A stretch of 25,560 nucleotides of DNA, taken from assembly GCA_902766845.1 (NCBI GenBank), contig CACXFD010000064.1, forward strand, positions 1 to 25,560. The letters run 5' to 3'. The position numbers and the translations under genes were made by a program. The notes below the pieces were generated by a model. The model was not told where the DNA came from and searched no databases. It saw nothing but the letters and a program-made list of their open reading frames with translations. Below, piece after piece: positions 16,406-23,047 of this stretch (position 1 is the stretch's first letter; every line of letters starts with the position of its first letter). This stretch comes from an uncultured Lachnospiraceae bacterium (GTDB lineage Bacteria > Bacillota > Clostridia > Lachnospirales > Lachnospiraceae).

Positions 16406-16449
16406 ACCGGTCCGCTTCCAAAGAGCGCACCCTTGACAATTGTGTTTTC

Positions 16450-16486
16450 CTGCGGCGGACAGACGCCTGTGCGCCGTCCGCCGCAG
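16450..16486. repeat. Inverted repeat between dctM and the cyclase gene
   Basis: Exact 11-base arms CTGCGGCGGAC (16450-16460) and GTCCGCCGCAG (16476-16486) surround a 15-base loop. No T-run follows on either strand, so an RNA-processing or mRNA-stabilising stem is more likely than a terminator. Confidence 0.65.
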
Positions 16487-16564
16487 CCTGATTTCGGATC
16501 ATGCTGCAGTCCCTGCGCGGCGCGGCCGGAAGGCCGCCGGACCGGGACCGGAGAGGAGATAGAC

Positions 16565-17227
16565 ATGAAAGTACTGGACCTTACGTTTACGTACAAGGCC
16601 GGCATGACCGGCATGAGCAAGTGGCATCCGGTCGTCACGTTCGAAAAGTACGCGACGATCCCCGAGGTCGGCATGAACACGAGCAGCCTGCTGCTCGGCA
16701 GCCACATCGCCACCCACATGGATGCCGCGAAGCACTTCTATGACGACATGTACACGATCGACCAGACGCCGATCGAGAAGTGCATCGGCGACGTGACGAT
16801 CGTGGACCTGCGCGACAAGCCCGAGCGCTCTGAGATCACGGCCGCGGATCTGGCGAAGTATGAGCTGAAGGAGCGGATCCTGCTCCTGACCGGCTGGAGC
16901 CGCTATTTCCGGACGGACACCCAGCGCTACAACACCCAGTATCCGTACCTGAGCCTGGAAGGCGCGCAGTACTGCCTGGACCACGGCGTGAAGCTGATCG
17001 CGATGGACATCCCGTCCCCGGACCAGCCCGCCTCCATGGCCCCGCCGGAGCGCAAGTTTGAGATCCATCACCTGATGCTCAAGAACGAGGTCATCTTCGT
17101 GGAGGCCCTCGCGCACACGGATCTGATCGATCCCGAAAAGGAATATGACTTCATCGCGCTGCCGCTGAAGCTGGAGGGCCTGGACGCTTCGCCCTGCCGT
17201 GTGGTCCTGATCGAAAAGGAGAACTGA
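16565..17227 (+). CDS. Cyclase-family (kynurenine formamidase-like) metal-dependent hydrolase
   Basis: The 220-residue protein carries the family metal motif as H-x3-H-x-D-x3-H at His47, His51, Asp53 and His57 (in the segment SHIATHMDAAKH), followed by MDIPSPD and a late EIHH block. These enzymes hydrolyse N-formyl amides, lactones or cyclic amides using two metals. Kynurenine formamidase itself is one possibility, but no other kynurenine genes are nearby. GGAGAGGAGAT precedes the ATG at 16565; the upstream in-frame extension is not protein-like. It lies between dctM and an SDR gene that begins one base after its stop, so a shared catabolic pathway is likely. Confidence 0.88.
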   Translation: MKVLDLTFTYKAGMTGMSKWHPVVTFEKYATIPEVGMNTSSLLLGSHIATHMDAAKHFYDDMYTIDQTPIEKCIGDVTIVDLRDKPERSEITAADLAKYELKERILLLTGWSRYFRTDTQRYNTQYPYLSLEGAQYCLDHGVKLIAMDIPSPDQPASMAPPERKFEIHHLMLKNEVIFVEALAHTDLIDPEKEYDFIALPLKLEGLDASPCRVVLIEKEN

Positions 17228-17228
17228 C

Positions 17229-18053
17229 ATGAGGTGGACAGCCCTGCAGCTGGATGAACAGCGGTCCGTCAAGGACATGCTGGATATGACAGGGCGCGTC
17301 TCGCTGATCACCGGCGGGTCGGGCGGCATCGGCCGCGCGAGCGCGCGGGCTCTGGCGGAGATGGGTTCGCATGTCGTGATCACCGGCACCGAACGCAGCC
17401 GCGAGAAGATGAAGGGCTATACGCAGTACATCGAGGAAACGTTCGGTGTGCGCGCGGTCTCCGTGGTCTGCGACGTCTCCAGGGAAGAGGATGTGAACGC
17501 CCTGTTCGGCGTGATCCGTGAGGAATTCGGCGACCTGCACGCGGCGTTCATGAACGCGGGCTTTTTCCCGCGCGGCGACCTGGCCGACGGCCCGGTCAGC
17601 GAGTTTGAACGGTGCCTGTCCGTGGACGTGACCGGCGCCCTGCTGTGCGCCCGCGCGGCCGCCAACCTGATGATCGAGAAAGGCCACGGCGGCTCCCTGA
17701 TCATGAACGGATCCATGACCGGCCATCACATCAACCGCCGCGAGGACGGGGACCGCTACGGCGTGGCCTATCCGGCCGCAAAAGCCGCGGCCATCCACCT
17801 GACGCGCGCGCTGGCCGCGGATTACGCCCAGTACGGGATCCGTGTGAATTCCGTGAGCCCGGGCTACATCCTGTCCGGCATCCACGACGGACGCACGCAG
17901 GACTATTTTGATTACACGAGCGCCAACGTGCCGATGAAACGGTACGGGACGCTGGACGAGATCGTGGGCGCGGTGGTCTACTACGCCTCGGATCTGTCCG
18001 CCTACACGACCGGCGCCGATCTGCTGGTCGACGGCGGCTACTGCATCTGGTGA
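17229..18053 (+). CDS. SDR-family NAD(P)-dependent oxidoreductase
   Basis: The 274-residue classical short-chain dehydrogenase has the cofactor loop TGGSGGIG (28-35), NAG at 109-111, catalytic Ser162 in NGSMTG, and Tyr181 with Lys185 in YPAAK. The C-terminus GADLLVDGGY is typical. It should oxidise or reduce a hydroxyl or keto group with NAD(H) or NADP(H). A leader of about 20 residues precedes the Rossmann fold, but ATG 17229 is supported by AAGGAG and by the one-base gap to the previous gene. It ends the plus-strand operon; a terminator follows 23 bases later. Sugar-acid or polyol dehydrogenases are the nearest relatives by look, but the substrate is not known. Confidence 0.93.
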   Translation: MRWTALQLDEQRSVKDMLDMTGRVSLITGGSGGIGRASARALAEMGSHVVITGTERSREKMKGYTQYIEETFGVRAVSVVCDVSREEDVNALFGVIREEFGDLHAAFMNAGFFPRGDLADGPVSEFERCLSVDVTGALLCARAAANLMIEKGHGGSLIMNGSMTGHHINRREDGDRYGVAYPAAKAAAIHLTRALAADYAQYGIRVNSVSPGYILSGIHDGRTQDYFDYTSANVPMKRYGTLDEIVGAVVYYASDLSAYTTGADLLVDGGYCIW

Positions 18054-18075
18054 TCTCTTCATACTCCTTCTTTAT

Positions 18076-18113
18076 CCGCCCTGCAGGTGTATCCTGCAGG
18101 GCGGGACTTTTAT
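18076..18113 (+). terminator. Rho-independent terminator after the SDR gene
   Basis: A perfect 11-base stem CCGCCCTGCAG / CTGCAGGGCGG closes a short loop and is followed by GACTTTTATT. Confidence 0.88.
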
Positions 18114-18205
18114 TCGGGAGCAGGGCGGGCGCTGGAAGCGGCCCGGCGGTGGGATGAGGCGGCGGAGACGGCAAGAATCGCATAGTTGTTTTGAACGAAA
18201 GCAGG

Positions 18206-18265
18206 TACAATAAATATACAGGAGCGGCTGTTTCGACTTTTTTAAGCGGCAGCCGCCTCCTTTTT
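18206..18265 (+). promoter_or_regulatory. Possible promoter and terminator-like leader hairpin of the GntR gene
   Basis: TACAAT at 18206-18211 is a plausible -10 in an AT-rich patch; the -35 is unclear, with TTGTTT (18186) and TTGAAC (18191) both poorly spaced. Just after the predicted start, AGGAGCGGCTG (18220-18230) pairs with CAGCCGCCTCCT (18250-18261) apart from one bulged base, and TTTTC follows. This is terminator-shaped but lies 34 bases before the GntR ATG. Confidence 0.5.
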
Positions 18266-18294
18266 CGTATAAAACGAGGAAACGGAGAGACTGC

Positions 18295-19053
18295 ATGGCA
18301 CAGAAGCGGAAAAAGACCCGGAGCGAGATCGTGGCAGAAAGGCTGATGAACGCGATCGTCAGCGGTGAATTCGAGACAGGCAGCCGTCTGCCGTCCGAGA
18401 CCGCCATGGCAGAGCATTTTCAGGTCAGCCGCATGACGCTTCGTCAGGCATTTAAGGAGCTCGAGAAGCGCGGCGCCATCCAGGCGCGTCAGGGCAGCGG
18501 GACCTATGTCCTGTATGATCCGAACGCGCCGCAGCCTGCGGAAGACCGGCATACGGACAGGACCGATCTGGGCGGTGCGTTCACGTTCAACGTCAATCGG
18601 TTTCAGGTCACGCAGTATCTGGACGCGCGCCGCGCGGTCGAATTTGCCGCGACGGATCTCGCGGTCGTCTGCATGGGAAACGAAAATCTGGTCCGGCTGA
18701 ACGAGATCATTGAAAAGATGTACGCGCCGGACTGCATCCCGGAACGGTACGCGGAGCTGGACTGCCAGTTCCACCGCGAGATCGTCCGGGCTTCGCAGAA
18801 CGTGTTCCTGATCCAGTTCTGGGCCGTCCTGGAGCCCTGCCTGCGTGAACAGGTGACCCGCGTCATGCATGGAAAGGAGACATTTGATCGCTCCAAGGAT
18901 ATGCACCGGCAGATCTTTAACGCCCTGCTGCACCGGGACCGGAAGCGGATCCATGAACTGCTGGAAGAGCATTACAGCACGATCCTCGGCCGTTTCTTCC
19001 TGCAGGCGGCCGGAAAAGGCGATGGGCCGGCGCCCGGTCCGGCTGCGGAATAA
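18295..19053 (+). CDS. GntR-family transcriptional regulator with FCD effector domain
   Basis: The 252-residue protein has an N-terminal winged helix. GEFETGSRLPSETAMAEHFQVSRMTLRQAFKELEKRG and the wing QGSGTYV match the GntR signature at about residues 20-75. An all-helical FCD-type domain follows, with a DxxxH pair (DCQFH) and later His residues that commonly bind a metal and a carboxylate ligand. Such proteins usually repress nearby sugar-acid or carboxylate genes until the substrate binds. The dctQM-cyclase-SDR operon and the divergent aldolase unit are the likely targets, by position only. GGAGAG precedes the ATG. A terminator lies beyond its stop at 19140. Confidence 0.92.
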   Translation: MAQKRKKTRSEIVAERLMNAIVSGEFETGSRLPSETAMAEHFQVSRMTLRQAFKELEKRGAIQARQGSGTYVLYDPNAPQPAEDRHTDRTDLGGAFTFNVNRFQVTQYLDARRAVEFAATDLAVVCMGNENLVRLNEIIEKMYAPDCIPERYAELDCQFHREIVRASQNVFLIQFWAVLEPCLREQVTRVMHGKETFDRSKDMHRQIFNALLHRDRKRIHELLEEHYSTILGRFFLQAAGKGDGPAPGPAAE

Positions 19054-19139
19054 AGCTGACAGCGGTGCGGCGCAGACGTTCACTGAACCGAGAGATGCCG
19101 GCGGACGTGAAAACAGATAGGGCAGCAGGAATGAAGAAA

Positions 19140-19173
19140 GCGGGGCGGCCGTTCGCAAGAACGGCCGCCCCGC
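19140..19173. terminator. Strong hairpin between convergent GntR and PHP genes
   Basis: A perfect 15-base stem (arms 19140-19154 and 19159-19173) is closed by a GCAA tetraloop. On the minus strand it is followed by TTTCTTC, so it best serves the leftward PHP operon; the plus side has no T-run. Confidence 0.75.
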
Positions 19174-19219
19174 TGCTTCGTGCTGCGTCGGATCGGTCTC
19201 CGGTCATGCACCGGCCCGG

Positions 19220-19915
19220 TCATTCCCCGAACCCCTCCAGCATCTTCTCGATGCGCGGGTCCAGCTGACGGTCCGGCTCGGCGATGTCCCATAGGTAGTG
19301 GGCGTCGGAGTTGTGGAGCCAGGGCCGGCCTGCCAGGAGCGGGTTCTTCTTCACGAGCTCGTCGTACAGGCCGGTGTGGTAGATCTCGAAGCACGGATAA
19401 TCGATGTCTTCGGGAATGGAGCCGAGGATCGCGATCAGGCTGTTGGAGCTGCGGTCGATGTGGGCCGGCCACCAGAGTCCGTCATAGGCCTTCACGAGGT
19501 CCGGGAGCTCTTCGAGCGAGACGCCGCTGGCCGTGATCAGGAGCGTGTCTACGGTGCCCTGCAGTTCATCGTTCTCATTGACCAGAATCTGGTCTCCGTA
19601 GATCTCGGGGCGGTTTTTGACCGGGGGCAGGGTAGAGAAGACATAGTCGTCAAAGGCCATGGCCTTCTCCAGCGTCGGGAACAGGCAGACCGCGTGGATC
19701 TCTTCGGAGGTGTTGATCTCCATGCCCGGGATGGCCCGGATCCCCGCTTCGCGGGCGACCTTCATCAGGGCCGGGCAGTTCTTGGAACTGTTGTGATCCG
19801 TCAGCGCGATCACGTCCAGCCCCTTCAGCGCGGCCATGTTCACGATATTATTCACGGTCATGTCGTTATCCCCGCAGGGCGACAGACAGGAATGCATGTG
19901 AAGGTCGTAGGTCAC
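19220..19915 (-). CDS. PHP-domain metal-dependent phosphoesterase
   Basis: The 231-residue protein shows the PHP metal-ligand motifs in order: HMHSCLSPCGDN at the start, ALTDHN, GMEINTSEEIH, PAHIDRSSNS, and HNSDAH near the C-terminus. These coordinate several metals in phosphatases and polymerase-associated PHP proteins. The biological substrate here is unknown. The start is a GTG supported by GGGAGGGG about 8 bases before it. It lies 15 bp after the upstream DRTGG gene and is the last gene of the leftward hydrogenase-accessory operon. This PHP gene is a frequent companion of hydrogenase clusters in Clostridia, so a role linked to a phosphorylated signal or nucleotide is conceivable but unproven. 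Confidence 0.9.
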   Translation of the reverse strand: MTYDLHMHSCLSPCGDNDMTVNNIVNMAALKGLDVIALTDHNSSKNCPALMKVAREAGIRAIPGMEINTSEEIHAVCLFPTLEKAMAFDDYVFSTLPPVKNRPEIYGDQILVNENDELQGTVDTLLITASGVSLEELPDLVKAYDGLWWPAHIDRSSNSLIAILGSIPEDIDYPCFEIYHTGLYDELVKKNPLLAGRPWLHNSDAHYLWDIAEPDRQLDPRIEKMLEGFGE

Positions 19916-19930
19916 AGGCGTCCCCTCCCG

Positions 19931-20266
19931 TTACGCGCGGATGGCTTCATGGATGGCCAGCCCGGTCTCGAAGGCGGGCCGGTCGGAGAGCAGGACCGCG
20001 ATGTCCTGCTGCTGCGCTTTCGTGAGCATGGCCTCATCCGGCTGCACGCCGTCCGACAGGACGATGCAGGCCACGTCCGCGAGCGAGGCGACGGCCACGG
20101 AATTGATGTTTCCCATCACGGTGATCCAGGCGCTATCCTCGGGCGCGCGGCCCATCGCGAAGCTCAGGAGGTCACAGCAGTAGACGCTTGTGACGGGACG
20201 CTGCAGCGAGGCATTGCCCGCTGCGGCCGAAAACCCGCAGGTGCGGGCGAGTTCTTTGACGTTCAT
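19931..20266 (-). CDS. Small DRTGG-domain-like protein (first of two)
   Basis: The 111-residue protein starts MNVKELARTCGF and contains an alternating strand-helix pattern (ITVMGNINSVAVASLADVACIVLSDG, then a LTKAQQQDIAVLLSD segment). This fits the DRTGG fold that accompanies CBS or phosphotransacetylase-like domains and stand-alone genes in clostridial hydrogenase clusters. A longer reading begins at 20332, but that part is translated from a repeat-rich spacer; ATG 20266 has AAAGG upstream. It is probably a cytoplasmic ligand-binding or adaptor protein. Its paralogue is at 22285-22635, so the operon carries DRTGG genes on both sides of the hydrogenase-like gene. The family assignment rests on pattern and context. 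Confidence 0.72.
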   Translation of the reverse strand: MNVKELARTCGFSAAAGNASLQRPVTSVYCCDLLSFAMGRAPEDSAWITVMGNINSVAVASLADVACIVLSDGVQPDEAMLTKAQQQDIAVLLSDRPAFETGLAIHEAIRA

Positions 20267-20280
20267 GGAGATCGCCTTTC

Positions 20281-20375
20281 TGAAATGTATGTGAAATGTA
20301 TGCGGGGCCGGCCGTGCGGCCGGTCCGGTCATCCGTCCGGCTCATTCATCCGGCCGGCCCGGTCATCCGTCCGGC
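20281..20375. repeat. Short direct repeats in the spacer upstream of the DRTGG gene
   Basis: TGAAATGTATG is exactly duplicated in tandem at 20281-20302. CCGGTCATCCGTCCGGC occurs exactly at 20325-20341 and again at 20359-20375 (34-base period), with a related CATCCGGCCGGCC between. The spacer separates two genes of the same leftward operon. Confidence 0.85.
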
Positions 20376-20433
20376 CGCAGGGCGGCGGACGGTCTGTCTG
20401 TCATGTCATGGCGGGGCTTCCGGGGCGGGCCGT

Positions 20434-21765
20434 TTATTCCTTCCCGTCTCCGGCATCGTGCGCTTCCGCCTCCCGCCGGCCCTTCTGGATGCCGGACAGG
20501 CGCGAGAGCGAATCCGCGATCGACTGCATCTCGTCCTTCAGGACGAAGACGCAGGCCTCTTCGGTGGAAAACCCGCGGACGATGTCCTCCGCGAGCGCGC
20601 GGCAGGACGGCGATCCGCAGGAGCCGCAGTCGAGCCCCGGGAACTTGGCCGTGAGCCGGTCGATCTCGTTCATCTTTTCAAACGCGATCTGCATATCCGG
20701 ATCCAGCTGCAGGACCGGCACGAACTCCACGCTGCTGTCCCAGAGATAGCTGTCCGGCACGCTGTTTCCGGCGATCCGGTTCTTGGACACGGGCAGGTAC
20801 CGGCGCAGGGATTTGAGCTTGACGCGGGCCAGATACGGATTCTCCACGGTCAGCACGCCGCCCACGCACCCGGCCGGGCAGGCGTTCAGCTCCACGAAGC
20901 CGACGTCGCCGAGCTTGTCATCTTCCATGTCGCTGAGGATCTTGATGCAGTTCTCGATGCCGTCCGCGGCCAGGTAGTTATCCGTCAGGACGGCGGCGGC
21001 TTCCCCGCCGCTCGAGCCCCAGCTGATGCCGATGCGGCCGGTCTCGGACAGGTCGCGCGGCTCGCCGACCTCTTTCATGGTGCCCACGAGGATGCGGTAG
21101 ACGTCTTTCATCGCGATGACCGCGTCGATGTGGCTCTTCTCGATGCCGACCGGCTGGATCACGCTCGAGGCCTTGGCCGGACACGGCGAGATAAAGACCA
21201 CGCCGATCTTTTCCGGGGGCAGGCCGGTCTTGCGCACGGCCTCTTCCTTCGCGAGCTTGCCGGCCAGCTCCGCCGGCGTCAGCAGCGGCAGCAGGTGGTC
21301 GATCAGGTCCGGGAACCGGATCCGGATCAGCCGCGAGATGGTCGGGCAGGCGGAGCTGATGATCGGCTTCGGGATCTTGCCGGAATCGACGATCCGGCGC
21401 GTGGCGTCCGACACGAGCTCCGCGGCCCGCGCGACTTCGAACACATCGTCAAAGCCCATCTTCAGCAGGCCCTCGACCACGATGTCCGGGTCCTCCAGAT
21501 GGTTGAACTGGGCATAGAGGGACGGGGCGGGCAGGGCGACCGTATATTCGAAGGCCTTCAGCACGTCCAGGCTGTCGCAGATGGCCTGCTTGGCGTGGTG
21601 CGGGCAGACGCGGATGCACTCTCCGCAGTCGATGCAGCGCTCGGAGAGGATCTTCGCCTTGCCGCCCTGCACGCGGATGGCCGACGTGGGACAGCGCTTG
21701 ATGCAGTTGGTGCAGCCGAGACACTTGTCTTTATCCAGTGTCACGCTGTGGAAAAAGTTTGCCAC
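20434..21765 (-). CDS. [FeFe]-hydrogenase-like protein, sensory type
   Basis: This 443-residue protein has two 4Fe-4S motifs (Cys15/18/21/25 and Cys44/47/50/54) and a hydrogenase H-cluster domain. The C-terminal Fe-S motif is CGSCGSPSC (380-388) with Cys405. The four H-cluster cysteines are kept: Cys140 in SSACP, Cys195 in SPCPAK, and Cys296 and Cys300 in NACPAGC. The residue before Cys140, the proton-relay Cys of catalytic enzymes (TSCCP in CpI), is Ala139, and the usual Met of MPC is Ser193. These changes characterise sensory or low-activity [FeFe] hydrogenases. No PAS domain is attached. The start is GTG, with GAGGTG upstream. Neighbouring HATPase and DRTGG genes suggest the output partners. 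It probably senses H2 or redox state. Confidence 0.85.
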   Translation of the reverse strand: MANFFHSVTLDKDKCLGCTNCIKRCPTSAIRVQGGKAKILSERCIDCGECIRVCPHHAKQAICDSLDVLKAFEYTVALPAPSLYAQFNHLEDPDIVVEGLLKMGFDDVFEVARAAELVSDATRRIVDSGKIPKPIISSACPTISRLIRIRFPDLIDHLLPLLTPAELAGKLAKEEAVRKTGLPPEKIGVVFISPCPAKASSVIQPVGIEKSHIDAVIAMKDVYRILVGTMKEVGEPRDLSETGRIGISWGSSGGEAAAVLTDNYLAADGIENCIKILSDMEDDKLGDVGFVELNACPAGCVGGVLTVENPYLARVKLKSLRRYLPVSKNRIAGNSVPDSYLWDSSVEFVPVLQLDPDMQIAFEKMNEIDRLTAKFPGLDCGSCGSPSCRALAEDIVRGFSTEEACVFVLKDEMQSIADSLSRLSGIQKGRREAEAHDAGDGKE

Positions 21766-21874
21766 GGTACATCACCTCGGAAACGCCGGCCGGGCCGGCG
21801 CCGTCTTGTTTCGGGCCGCTGGGCGGTCCGCAGCCGGCCGCGTGGCCGGCACCGGGCAGAGAGCGGGGGCCCGG

Positions 21875-22288
21875 TCAGTGATTGTAGATCCGCATCCGCA
21901 CCGTGGTGCCGACGCCGACCTCGCTCTCCAGATGGAATTCATCGGAGTATTTCTTCATGTTCGGGAGGCCCATGCCGGCGCCGAAGCCAAGGTCACGCAC
22001 GTGGTCGGGCGCGGTGGAGAAGCCGTCCTGCATGGCCTGTTCGATGTCCGCGATGCCGGGGCCGTGGTCCGTCAGGACCAGGTCGATGGCGTCCTGGCTG
22101 ATCTCGACGTCCACCTGTCCGCCGCCGGCGTGGATGACCATGTTGATCTCGCCTTCATACAGGGCGATCGAGACCTTGCGGATCACGTCGCTCGGGAAGC
22201 CGAGCTGCTTCATCTTCTGTTTGACGGCGCCCGACGCTTCGCCCGCACGGGTAAAATCATCTCCCGGTACGACAAAGTTCAGCGTCAT
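21875..22288 (-). CDS. HATPase_c protein, RsbW/RsbT-like anti-sigma or switch kinase
   Basis: The 137-residue protein is a bare GHKL ATP-binding domain. The N box is around YEGEINMVIHA, the G1 box is DHGPGI, and GFGAGMGLPNMKK forms the lid and G2 region. It ends VGTTVRMRIY. There is no sensor or His-phosphoacceptor domain, as in the serine kinase switch proteins RsbW and RsbT. It probably phosphorylates or binds a partner, but no STAS-domain antagonist gene is visible here. Its ATG overlaps the upstream DRTGG stop by four bases (ATGA), so the two are translationally coupled. A 109-bp GC-rich gap separates it from the hydrogenase-like gene downstream. Confidence 0.88.
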   Translation of the reverse strand: MTLNFVVPGDDFTRAGEASGAVKQKMKQLGFPSDVIRKVSIALYEGEINMVIHAGGGQVDVEISQDAIDLVLTDHGPGIADIEQAMQDGFSTAPDHVRDLGFGAGMGLPNMKKYSDEFHLESEVGVGTTVRMRIYNH

Positions 22289-22635
22289 TGCTCATGCCCT
22301 CCGCGCAGTCCGTGCGAATACAGGATGCCGCAGGCCGCGAACATCGGATGGCGGGTCTTCAGCACGCAGATGCCCTTTTCGCGGGCCAGGTCGATCACGG
22401 TCTCGTTGGGTTCCTTGCCGCGCACGAAGACGATGCAGGTCATGTCCATCATCTCCGCGGTGCGGATGGCCTGGGGGTTCATCAGGCCCGTCAGCAGGAC
22501 GGCCTGGTTCTTGACGAAGGCGAGCACATCGCTCATCATGTCGCTGCCGCAGGCGGTGTGCACTTCACTGTCCAGCAGGTCTTCTCCGTACAGCAGGTCC
22601 GCTTCCAGATAGTCTTTGATCTCTCTTACGGTCAT
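22285..22635 (-). CDS. Small DRTGG-domain-like protein (second), first gene of leftward operon
   Basis: The 116-residue protein starts MTVREIKDYLEADLLYGEDLLDSEV and continues with GSDMMSDVLAF, AVLLTGLMNPQAIRTAEMMDMTCIVFVRGK and TVIDLAREKGICVLKT. This is the same strand-helix plan as the 19931 gene and fits the DRTGG family. In clostridial hydrogenase clusters such proteins sit beside HATPase genes; their ligand is not known. It overlaps the next gene by four bases. The nearest Shine-Dalgarno (AAAGGAGG) is unusually far from its ATG, with a hairpin between them (see the entry at 22633-22672). No alternative ATG, GTG or TTG lies in frame in that gap. Confidence 0.78.
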   Translation of the reverse strand: MTVREIKDYLEADLLYGEDLLDSEVHTACGSDMMSDVLAFVKNQAVLLTGLMNPQAIRTAEMMDMTCIVFVRGKEPNETVIDLAREKGICVLKTRHPMFAACGILYSHGLRGGHEQ

Positions 22636-22672
22636 GTTTGGTCTGCCCGGCTGAGGCGGGCATGCCTCCTTT
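22633..22672 (-). promoter_or_regulatory. Distant Shine-Dalgarno bridged by a hairpin
   Basis: On the minus strand AAAGGAGG (22672-22665) is 29 bases from the ATG (22635). Between them TGCCCG and CGGGCA form a perfect 6-base stem with a 7-base loop (22662-22644). If the stem forms, only about 10 unpaired bases separate the Shine-Dalgarno and the start codon, a normal spacing. Confidence 0.55.
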
Positions 22673-22766
22673 GCTGTGAGTGTCCGGGCGGGCGGCTTAC
22701 GGTCCGGGAAGCTTCCGCTCCCGGGACGGCCGTCCTTTCCGCCCGGTGAGGATTTGAGATGCCTAT

Positions 22767-22795
22767 ATTATAAAAGACGGGGAGAGGAATTGCAA
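22767..22795 (-). promoter_or_regulatory. Promoter of the leftward DRTGG-HATPase-hydrogenase operon
   Basis: On the minus strand TTGCAA (22795-22790) and TATAAT (22772-22767) are separated by 17 bases. The predicted leader to the first ATG is about 125 bases and contains several GC-rich imperfect hairpins. Confidence 0.8.
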
Positions 22796-22818
22796 GAGAG
22801 AGGCGCGGAATGAATATG

Positions 22819-22836
22819 GGTTAGAAGAGGCTAACC
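22819..22836. promoter_or_regulatory. Inverted repeat, possible operator between divergent operons
   Basis: GGTTAG and CTAACC are exact inverted arms around AAGAGG (18 bp in all). The site is 24 bp upstream of the leftward -35 box and about 110 bp upstream of the rightward -10 box, a suitable place for a shared regulator. Confidence 0.45.
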
Positions 22837-22906
22837 GCCCCGGGAGGGCTCCGGCCCCGCCGGCCCTTGAAAAATTAACAAAATCGCCCCCTAAATTGCC
22901 GAATTA

Positions 22907-22950
22907 TTTTCGAAAAAACAGTAGATTCCAAGACCGGTTTTTGTTATAAT
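22907..22950 (+). promoter_or_regulatory. Extended -10 promoter of the NuoE operon with an adjacent palindrome
   Basis: TGTTATAAT at 22942-22950 is a perfect extended -10 with no convincing -35 at the right distance (TAGATT at 22922-22927). The palindrome TTTTCGAAAA (22907-22916) lies just upstream of the -35 position. A weak core of this sort often depends on an activator, but that is inference. The leader to the NuoE ATG is about 90 bases. Confidence 0.65.
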
Positions 22951-23047
22951 GAGTCATTGCAAAGACGGGGTCAGTCTGCGTAAAATAGATCGTCTAATTT
23001 TTAACGAGCCTGTTTTAACATTGGTAAAAGGAAGAGAGGAAGTCACC

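Noticed and set aside
16433..16461. Perfect TTGACA after dctM as a promoter for the cyclase gene
   Set aside because: No -10-like hexamer occurs 16-18 bases downstream; the position is CGGACA inside an inverted repeat.
22867..22881. Full Rex operator
   Set aside because: Only one half site (TTAACAA) fits; the left half matches poorly at the standard spacing, so it is mentioned only as a half site.
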